Assembly: GCA_025094145.1 (NCBI GenBank)
Contig: JALLLS010000157.1
Coordinates: forward strand, 1-27,128
Direction: 5' to 3'
Origin: Spinellus fusiger
Taxonomy: Eukaryota; Mucoromycota; Mucoromycetes; Mucorales; Phycomycetaceae
Length of the DNA stretch: 27,128 nucleotides
Of this stretch, positions 18,579 through 27,128 are shown piece by piece. The notes under the pieces are model-generated. The model had not been told where the DNA came from and made no database searches. It saw only the letters and a list, made by a program, of their open reading frames with translations. Numbering within the stretch: the first letter of the stretch is position 1; the number at the start of each line of letters is the position of its first letter. Made by a program: the position numbers and the translations under genes.

Positions 18579-20288
18579 TGATATATTATTTGTATCTAGT
18601 ATAGATTATTATTATTATTATTATTTAAAGAAAAAAAGACAAAAGAGAACACAGAAAGAGGAAAAGAGAAAAACGAATGAAAAACAAGATAAAACATCTA
18701 TAATTTATAGAATAGATCTGTATGTATTCATGAGGAGCAGACAAGGAAGAAGGGGTACATAATAAGATGATGTTGTCAAGGGGTATAGATTGGGAGAGAA
18801 GTAGAGAAGGAGGCTGTTGTGTTGAACTGCTTGCATGTCGGCCTTCTATTTTACTGTCCAGCCTATTAAGAAGCACTGGGACAAAGTGTGCAAACATATA
18901 AACAGCCAAGTACCTAGGTATAGAATAAAGTGTGTAATTAAATGTGCATGTAATATACTAAGCTGGAGATGTTCACCAGCACAGAAGACACTACATCTTT
19001 AATGCACAAGTCAATACTAAACTTTACTTATTTTCAAAGATCTTTATATAGTGAAAGACTGTCAATCAATACATGAGTTAAAGCACAACAACGCTACTGA
19101 GACTATGCTATGAATATATATTTAATGATATAATTAACATTATTCATAAATATTCTTAATATGAGTTTATGATCCTATGATATGGATACATAATAAACTA
19201 AGGTCAGTATTATTACCAAGCACCTTCAATGCCCGGTGCTTCTGTATGTTTTCTAAAATGTACATCAGGGGAACATATGTTAATGTCTATAGTTTGGAAT
19301 CCAAGAAAATCTTCTTTTCTCATGTTACTCTCTCTGGATCCTGTTGTGCATAACATGTGCATGTTTACATAAGTTACACATTTTTTCTTTTTCTTTTTCT
19401 TTTTCTTTTTCTTTTTCTTTTTCTTTTTTTCTTTTTCTTTTTTTCTTTTTTCTTTTTCTCTTTTTTTCTCTTAATATTTATTATGAAGATAATTTATATT
19501 TGTGTATAAATGCGTGAACAATATAATGTGTGCCAAAGCGAGATATTCAATAGCTATTTTACTTTTTATAAATTTTATTAAATTCATTTTGGTTTTAAAT
19601 GTTGTGGGTATTAAGCAGACAATGAAGAATAAACTGGTCATTTTGATGAAGGCCACTATTTATCTTTTGCTGTCTTAAAACGATAGCACAAGATATTTGT
19701 GAGCACGTTAGGAATGTCCTTTTGTTTGATCATCTTTTATCATAGCAATTAGGATTCATTTGTCAAGTGTTTATTTATTTATGTTTTTAATTGGCATATA
19801 GGGTACATATGTTTGCAGCAGACAATACACAAAATTATTCCATTAAAACTAAAGAATCCAGTAACTCTAAGAAAAAATTGATAGTACACCTATTACTGCT
19901 AAGAAGGGCTAAGAAATGACCATAATACTTACTAAAGATAAAGTAAAAAGATAGTTTATTTTTATTTTTCTAATATAATAATAGAGTTATGGATTATTGT
20001 ATAGTATTTACCAATCAATTGTCTATTTTTCCATTTAAAGCTGTATCTTTGAATTTAATATCATTATTCAATATCTAACCAAGCAACATAAAAAGTAAAA
20101 AAATATATCAGTACAGTAAAATACATATTCTAGAATTAGTGTCATAAAGGTGTAGTCATTAGTATCTATGGCCAATATGATATTATACTGTATTTCATTG
20201 TGTAGATGTTAAATAAAAAGAACATTCAGCTGTTTCATAGATTCATGGTAATAGAATGGTGAACTTCTTTATGGATGAGTATTGTTCA
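18579..20288. other. AT-rich gene-poor stretch
   Basis: No exon chain was found. The upstream region of the CFEM gene contains an ATT run (18608-18626) and A/G-rich sequence. A minus-strand frame at 19471-19656 opens with a hydrophobic MAFIKMTSLFFIVCLIPTTF that resembles a signal peptide, but it continues into Lys/Ile-rich low-complexity sequence and is probably chance. Confidence 0.5.
19384..19470 (+). repeat. CTTTTT hexanucleotide tract
   Basis: A pyrimidine-only run made of TTTTTC units with a few irregular spacings. Confidence 0.93.
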
Positions 20289-20306
20289 CTAATCATCAAA
20301 TGTAAC
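20289..20306 (-). other. Candidate terminal exon of an unidentified minus-strand gene
   Basis: Downstream of the good acceptor TTTGTAG the minus strand reads VTFDD and TAG in one frame, and GYI then stop in another. It is the first good acceptor after the exon candidate at 20428-20490. Confidence 0.3.
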
Positions 20307-20427
20307 CTACAAACAGATAAACAAATAAATAAGTAGGCAGGATTTTTATTATTAAAAAAAAGTGGACACAAACATATATAAAGCTTTATAGAATCAGAAT
20401 AGTTTGCAGTAACATTAGTAAAGTAAC

Positions 20428-20490
20428 CTTTCTCAAGGGCATCTACTTTTTTCTCCTTTTTCTGTATAATATCCTCTGATTCTACAAATT
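20428..20490 (-). other. Candidate internal exon with strong coding look
   Basis: A 63-nt segment flanked by acceptor TTAAATAG and donor GTTACT reads FVESEDIIQKKEKKVDALEK. Its Glu/Lys/Asp/Leu composition contrasts with the stop-rich AT flanks. The donor is weak. No family recognised. Confidence 0.4.
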
Positions 20491-20797
20491 CTATTTAACA
20501 AAGATAGATTTATGTCATTGTTAATATAAAACAGTATATTTAAATTGTATACTATCAATAGTAAATTTATGAAAAAGTAAAGTTGAATATCTGCTCAACT
20601 CTATTTATAATTAGAAATAATTGTAGTTAAAGCAGGTGTATTTGTATAACTGCAGTAGTAGGTTACAAGTATCAGGTTTTATATTGAAATATAAAACAAT
20701 AATAAGAGATGAACCTTATACTATCCCTTTCTCGATTATATTACATTTTTAAAGAGGAAATTCAAAGGATTGGCATAAAATAACTACAGCGACTTAC

Positions 20798-20827
20798 TGA
20801 AAGATCATATCTTCATCAAAATAGGTG
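20798..20827 (-). other. Candidate exon end with GTAAGT donor
   Basis: The minus strand reads TYFDEDMIF and then a consensus GTAAGT donor. No matching upstream acceptor was found, so only the 3' edge of the putative exon is supported. Confidence 0.3.
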
Positions 20828-21465
20828 TGGCAGTAGTGTGATTATAGCATAGAATCCATTTATTTAAGAAAACACTACTAGTCTATACATATTTATATTC
20901 TAGATCTAGGCATCCAAGATATGTTGTGTGCTAAATATCTACAAACAGTAACAGTAGCAGTAACATTAGCATTAAATATAAAAGTATATTTCAGTTATAA
21001 TATCATCTCAATGATATGCATCTAATAAAACTTGATCACTGTAACAAACATATATATCTGATACTATTAGACTAGAGATAGAATTCATAATATAATTATT
21101 GTTATTATTTTATAAAAAGAACACTATATTTTCTACTTTCTGGATAATAACTAGTGGCTAGAAAAGATAATTCACATTCAAAAATAGCTTGATATACTTT
21201 AGATTTCAATAGAATTATACACTGCGATCTTCAATATAAAGGAGGGTATTTTCATATCAAAATATGGGGTTCTTCATCTTCATTTTCTCTGGTACATAAA
21301 CATATCTATTTAGATGTGTACTCAATTATTATTATTATTTAAAAGAAAAGAAAAGAAAGAGGAAAGCTGAGCTACATGTACACTCAAATGACCTTTTGTT
21401 TGCTATAGTAAATGGTAAGTTAGTCATACTAACATTCATTTGGCTTAAGGGTCGATTGCGTTGGT

Positions 21466-21570
21466 TTAGAATACATTACTACTCTTTTCATTTTGAACAT
21501 CATACTTCTCCTTAATTTCCTTCTCCTTTTTCATTTCCTCCTTAACGTGTTTAACTAATACCAGTGGCAT
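21466..21570 (-). CDS. Short charged 34-residue open frame, possibly an exon
   Basis: The frame starts with ATG and contains VKEEMKKEKEIKEKYDVQNE before a TAA. It is helix-prone and much less AT-biased than its surroundings. It may be part of the same unidentified minus-strand gene as the islands at 20428-20490 and 20798-20827, or a small protein. If it is an exon, the ATG may not be the true start. Confidence 0.3.
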   Translation of the reverse strand: MPLVLVKHVKEEMKKEKEIKEKYDVQNEKSSNVF

Positions 21571-22089
21571 GTTTTATCTTACTGCAAAGTAAAGCTTTTT
21601 TTTCATTAACCAAAGAATAATTTGTCATTTAGATTCAAATTGTGTTGTATTAAGCTTCTTCTGTTTTCATCATATCATATAATTAGGCCAGAATGCTTTA
21701 AAATATAACAAGGTGTATTTGAGCTAATTTCAGTTGCTAATAAGAAAACAAGCCTGTGCAGAAAGATTAAAGCATCTACTACAACATCAAGCTTATATTA
21801 AAACATTCTTTATTTTTATTACTACAGAAAGTTTTTTTTTTATGATTATTTCTATTATTATATGTTCAACTCAACAATAATAAACTACTGAATTTTCTAC
21901 TTTTCATTCAATAATAAAAACCCACATTTCTATCTGTAGATAATGTCTATGGGCTCACCATCTCATGCAACATAAGTAATAAAGAATCTCAAATAACATC
22001 CTCTCTTAAATCCATAATGCAAGTCACAAACAAAGAGACACCTAAAGACAGCCATCCTTCTCTTTTTGTTCTATTCACCCTGCTTATTC
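21571..22089. other. Upstream region of the DHX34 gene
   Basis: AT-rich DNA with no supported exon. It probably contains the promoter and 5' UTR of the helicase gene and, if the minus-strand islands are real, forms a divergent promoter region. Confidence 0.4.
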
Positions 22090-25000
22090 ATGAGCCATAA
22101 CAGCTATTCTTACGACCGTAGAAGACGCAGAGAGTATATTCCAGAAGAAGTATACGATGTAGATGGTACACTTATTCGGAATGAGGCTGCATTTCGTCCT
22201 AAACCGTGGAATCTGAAGGAAATAGTAGGTATTGGACACACTTTTCAATGCCACTCATGGAGATATAGTTGAATCACACAGACAAACTCGCAGAAGCACT
22301 GAAAAAAGCACAAACCTACCTCAAGTCTCAACATCAGTCGGCTGATGACACTACAACAGACTATCCTTGGAGTCAAGAAGTAGACGACTTGTTCTTTTCA
22401 CGACGTAAATGTGGATTGGCTTCTTGGCTTGTACCTACAGGATCACCTATTTACTATGATTTTGAAGGTAATGCAGTACTCTTCTGCTTGTTATTGATGT
22501 AGTTTATCTTAGTTTTCTTTAAACGCCTCAAGTCAAATCTTAAAGAAGAAGATACACCCAAGCAGGAAGCGCCTCGGCCTAGTAAAATGTCTTTTCTTGA
22601 GCGTGAAAGTGAGATGATACGACATGCCTTGGTGCTTTTTCATGACTTTCGACAAAAGAAGACGAAATTATTAAAAGAGAAACTGGACAAGGTGAGTTGA
22701 TTAGAATATTGGAATAATAGTGTTTGGCCTAAACAAACAAACAAACAAACAAACAAAAAGAATCGTGCTGCACTTCCGATTACACCCTATGCAAATGCCA
22801 TTGTACAGACATTGAGGGAGCATCGTGTATTGTTGATTGCAGGCGACACTGGATGTGGTAAAAGTACTCAAGGTAAGGATAGATAAAAAGACAATAAGTG
22901 CAAATGTAATAAACTATTTTTATATGTATATGGTCGTGATTGTGTAATGTGTATGTGTTTTGATATATGTCTATATGTCTATATGTCTATTTATGTGTGT
23001 GTGTGTGTGTGTGTTCTTTATTTTTTGTGTCTATGTGTGAATACATCTTATGGGCTACATATGTTCCGTGTTTATACACCTTTCTGTGGATGAATGATAA
23101 ACTTAGTGCCTCAAATTTTACTCAAGGCTGGATTTCGTAAAATTGCATGTACACAGCCTAGGCGTATCGCCTGTTCTTCACTTGCTAAGCGTGTGAGGTA
23201 GATTCTGCTCCCTTGTCATTGCTCTTTTTCTTATCCAAAATCTTTGCTCTAGCTATGAAACTCTCAATGAATATGGATCAGAAATTGCGTATCAAGTACG
23301 ATTTGAAGGAACAAAGACAAGTCGAACACGTGTCCTTTTTTTAACGGAGGTAGGAGACACTATGCATTCAAACAGGGTGTTTACATAGACTCAGGGACTA
23401 TTGCTTCGTCAATATGCAATGGATGATACACTTTCCATGTACGACGTAATTGTAGTAGATGAAGTTCATGAAAGACATATGATGGGTTAGTACAAATACC
23501 ACCATGAAAGTTGAACAAGTAAACCAATAGAATATTATAGGTGATTTTTTACTTGCTCTATTGAAGCGACTTCTCAAGATCAGACCAGACCTCTATGTTA
23601 TTTTGATGAGTGCCACTATCAATGCAGAAATGTTTGCCCAATACTTTGATGCCCCTGCTCTTATTGTAAGTTTACAGCAGGTGCCAATGACTCATGGTTA
23701 TATTTAGGTCCCTGGAAAGATGTATACAGTAAAAATACAATACTGGCCCCAAGGTGATGAGGATAAGAACCTTGTTAATGATGCAGCTCACAAGAAAAGG
23801 ATGGAGGCAACTATCAAAGTAAGCAATCCCATACATTATACTACACTATACTACACTATGAGTTACTAAGATTGTCCTTTATTTAAACTAGGAATCAGTG
23901 CCCAGTCGTTCAGAGCGTATAAATTCAGGTAGACCAATATAGTAGCAAGACCATTGGATGTTTATTGACCAATCTTTATTTCTTTAGCACCTTATCTAAA
24001 AGTAATGGAATACATTGATCAATCAGTTCCTGTAACAGAGCGTGGTGATCTATTGATCTTTATGTCGGGTATTAATGAGGTAATGTATTAAAGAAAATAA
24101 AGATTCTAAAACTCAATCTTAACAAGATTTCAACCCTTGGTGAAGAACTCAAAGAATATGCACAACACACAAAGTAATACTTTTAACAGAATAGAAGGAT
24201 GTATCAAAGGAAATATAGGGAAAAAGAAAAAGACGTTTTTCATGTTTTATTTTTATAACTAGAAAGTGGATCATTCTTATGCTGCACTCATCACTGTCGA
24301 TTGATGACCAGGAAAAAGTATTTGATATTGCACCTCAAGGCATTCGTAAATGTATTATAAGTTCCAACATGTAAGATATCAGTAGTATGGGCAAATCTAA
24401 TCTATGGGCAGAGCAGAGACAAGTATTACTATTGACGGTATTCGCTTCATTGTAGACTCTGGTACTTTATAGATAGATATTGATAGATTGGCAGAAGGAT
24501 TATATTGAACTCTTTATAGGAAAAGTAAAAGAACTCAGTCACGATGCAGCCTCCAACATAAGCAAACTGTCTGAATTCTGGATTTCCAAAGCAAGTGCAA
24601 CACAGCGTGCTGGCAGAGCTGGACGCACAGGGCCTGGAGAATGCTTTCGACTCTATTCTGAAAATGAGTTTAACCACCTGAATGACTTTCCTGTGCCTGA
24701 GATTGTAAGATCCCTTTGGAGCCCTTGCTGTTACAAATCAAAGCCATGGATCTAGGCTGTCCTCGTACTTTTGATTATGTAGAGGTAAGATGCATAGGTG
24801 TTATAATGAAATGGTTGTTTCTTCTTCTTACTCTGGAGAGGATCTGTTATTAGAGACCCTCAGATGACACCATCAATGCCTCTATTGAATTTCTACAAAA
24901 CTTGGGTGCTTTGGATGATTCTGAAAACATAATGCCCTTGGAAAGATTCTTTCTGATTTACCTGTAGATACTATCATTGGGAAGATGTTGATTATGGCCA

Positions 25001-27128
25001 CGGTAAACAAACATCTTTATTACTATTATATATAAAGAGTATTTCTTGGTGGTGTCTGACATGCTATATGAAAAGGTATTCAATATTGTGGATCCTATTA
25101 TCACAATTGCTGCCAGTATGAGTGTACAATCTCCCTTTACCCGTCTTCCACTCAATGCTAGTTCGGATATTGTTCAGTATTCTATCTCTCCTATGGAATG
25201 TAAAAGGCGTGGAGACCTAATAATAGTATGGATAGAATCGAAAATCATTTGATTCTCATCATGGAGACCCTTTTACACTCTTGAATCTATGGCAAGCATG
25301 GCTGGATTCAAAGATCAAAAGGTAAATAAATAACACATGGCATGAAGAATACACATTCTTATAAATATAAACAAGTCAATATCAAAAAACTGGTGTCGAC
25401 GCCCATGGTGTAGAGGAACAGCGTCTTTACGAGGTATATTCCTAAACTATCTAGGCTAAGATTGTTATGATGTCTTACTGTTATATTTGTTTTCCTTTAG
25501 ATTGCAAAAATGAGACGCCAGTTTGAGAAGTGTTGAACGACTTCCAGCCAGGTCTTTTAGAGACATTAAGAAACACAAAGAACGAATCCGAAGATGAGGT
25601 AAATATGGATCTATTTATTACTTTCCCTCTCTACTATCAACTCACTGTGTATGTTGACGTGCCTATTTAAGGATGAAGAGCACAGTCGACAAGAGAAAAG
25701 AGACTTGTTACGTAGAGAGCGGTACGGTCAGAGATCGTCCAAGAAGAGACGTGTTCTAGAGATGGACACTGATGGACAGGCATCTCCTTATAGCAAGGTA
25801 TTATTTGCTTTTCATTCAATGATCAATCTAACATGTGTCTTTTTTTTCATTTTAAAAATAATAATAATATTATTATTATTACTTTTAGATCAAAGGGAGA
25901 TATTCGGGATCTTGAGTTTTCTATGACGAACAATTTGAGAACCTGCAATACCGAGCTGCTTCTCTTTCTTCCAAAGACATTGATCTTATTAAGCTTATTT
26001 TATGTTCAGCCCTTTATCCCAACTCTCTATAGGCGATGAACATAATCCCTATCGAAAAGCAATGAGCTTATATTTCATACACCGGGTAAATAAGTGTAGG
26101 GATGTCATGCCAGTCTATGATTACTTTATTTATTATTAGTCAAAAGTTTCCTGCTACTTCATCCCACCAGTGTATTTGCAATCATCCAGAGCGGGTCCAG
26201 GTGTAGGTGATAATATGCGAAAAGGTACTGTACTAGGAAGAAAGAAAGAAGATAAAAAGATGTTTATTTTATATTTTCTTTAGATGATATTATAATCGAG
26301 CAAGCTATGTACCATCAATTGCTCTGTTATCTTCAGATTCTGGAGACCAACAAGCCTTATTTACTTAACATTACTCGTGTGCCAGGTAGGCTTAAAAGCC
26401 AATACACACATTACTAAATGAAATTAGGCATCATATCCGTTGATGTCTGCAAAAACAGGTAGTCCTTTTGTTTATTGACACAATTAATCATTTATTTCTT
26501 TTTCAGTGGATACCAATGCAGACTGTAGTGTCATTGTCATTGACTCATTTTACAGGCTCAATTTCCGTACAGCACCAGTGGCAGAGTATGTTCTTTGTCT
26601 AACACATCAATTGCGCACTACATGGCACACCCTTTTGAATCGTAGAATAGATCGAGGACTAGGAAAAGTAAGTCGTTATTCTCGTCTACAGGGCATCCTT
26701 ATACTAATAAACAAGACATTGCACTCTCTATAGTCAATAGAAGAGTCATCGTTGAACTTTATCATCAGTCCTTCGGTGCGTGAGGAGCTGCCCTGGGGAC
26801 TACAGTTGATTCTTTCTGATCAAGACAAGAGAGAAAATCAGCATCCACAGGAAATGTGGACACCTGCTGTAGAAGAAGAGTACCAACGACAAATGAAAAC
26901 ATTCACAGGTCCGTCTCATTGCTATTTCTTGTTCCATATTCATAGAACTCTTTTAGATCAACTGGCTGTGTTTATGGAAACTGCCATTTCAGCAGACCTA
27001 GAAATTGCCAAAACAACCGAACTATTGAAAATGGTAAGAAGAAGAGAAGAGAGAAGAAGAGTAGGATTTTTATCCAGGATAGTATACGAAATTCAAAAAA
27101 CTCCCCGAGAGTGAACTGGGCCTTCCAA
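22090..27128 (+). CDS. DHX34: DHX34-type DEAH-box RNA helicase, about 27 exons, 3' end outside the window
   Basis: DHX34 proteins take part in nonsense-mediated mRNA decay in animals. The ATG at 22090 starts [13 protein letters not shown]. Exons run 22090-22224, 22269-22467, 22513-22691, 22761-22872, 23107-23197, 23253-23349, 23395-23485, 23541-23665, 23708-23818, 23892-23928, 23988-24079, 24127-24173, 24263-24370, 24412-24461 and 24520-24784, then through HA2, OB and C-terminal exons to the edge. Helicase motifs are [21 protein letters not shown] (23458-23469), SAT (23609-23617) and [15 protein letters not shown]34-like text later includes [56 protein letters not shown] and DTNADCS. To 24700 the frame is clean. 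After that, likely one-base indels occur near 24711, 24941, 25200-25250, 25386/25404, 25530, 25896, 25935, 26020 and 26455, mostly in base runs. Confidence 0.9.
22979..23014 (+). repeat. GT microsatellite in a DHX34 intron
   Basis: A GTCTATAT-type run followed by about ten GT units lies in the longest DHX34 intron (22873-23106, 234 nt). Confidence 0.85.

Noticed and set aside
19471..19656. Minus-strand frame with a signal-peptide-like start
   Set aside because: The remainder is Lys/Ile/Asn-rich low-complexity translation of AT-rich DNA with no splice continuation.
22734..22756. AAAC tandem run as a possible CRISPR-like or regulatory repeat
   Set aside because: It is a simple microsatellite at the 3' end of a DHX34 intron; no spaced repeat array exists anywhere in the window.

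Overview
The window is nuclear DNA of an early-diverging filamentous fungus, most probably Mucoromycota (Mucorales or a close relative). The reasons are genes cut by many short GT-AG introns (about 42-110 nt), AT-rich intergenic DNA full of microsatellites, fragments of a multicopy protein family that I associate with Mucorales, Tc1/mariner-type debris, a TnpB/Fanzor-type remnant, and a fungal-style CFEM protein beside a pepsin-like protease. No bacterial operon, CRISPR array or rRNA was seen.

Layout. 1-54: acidic 3' end of a gene entering from the left. 82-4423: a large inverted duplication with two nearly identical arms of about 1.12 kb around a 2.1 kb loop. The loop holds a decayed Tc1-type transposase and most of a broken Mucorales-family gene; the 3' part of that gene lies in both arms. 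4439-5183: a separate 745 bp TA-flanked Tc1/IS630-type element with a transposase stub. 5601-8813: an intact six-exon gene for a 953-residue kelch membrane protein. 9277-about 10951: a coiled-coil gene whose 3' half cannot be read in one frame. 11296-11860: ribosomal protein eS10 with two one-base deletions. 11861-14355: no convincing gene. 14356-14565 (-): tail of a Fanzor-like protein. 15145-16911 (-): an eight-exon pepsin-like protease with unusual active-site motifs. 17810-18578 (-): a five-exon GPI-anchored CFEM protein. 18579-22089: an AT-rich gene-poor stretch with a few exon-like islands on the minus strand. 22090-27128: a gene of about 27 exons, cut by the window edge, encoding a DHX34-type DEAH-box RNA helicase.

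The genes do not form an obvious pathway. The kelch protein, protease and CFEM protein are all predicted to be secreted or surface proteins; eS10 and DHX34 belong to translation and mRNA surveillance. Frameshifts in eS10 and in the second half of DHX34 mostly sit in or near runs of identical bases and mostly lack one base. Sequencing error is therefore a serious alternative to gene decay, while the kelch, protease and CFEM genes read cleanly.

Exon limits were placed by hand from splice motifs, reading phase and remembered family sequence features, not by alignment to transcripts.
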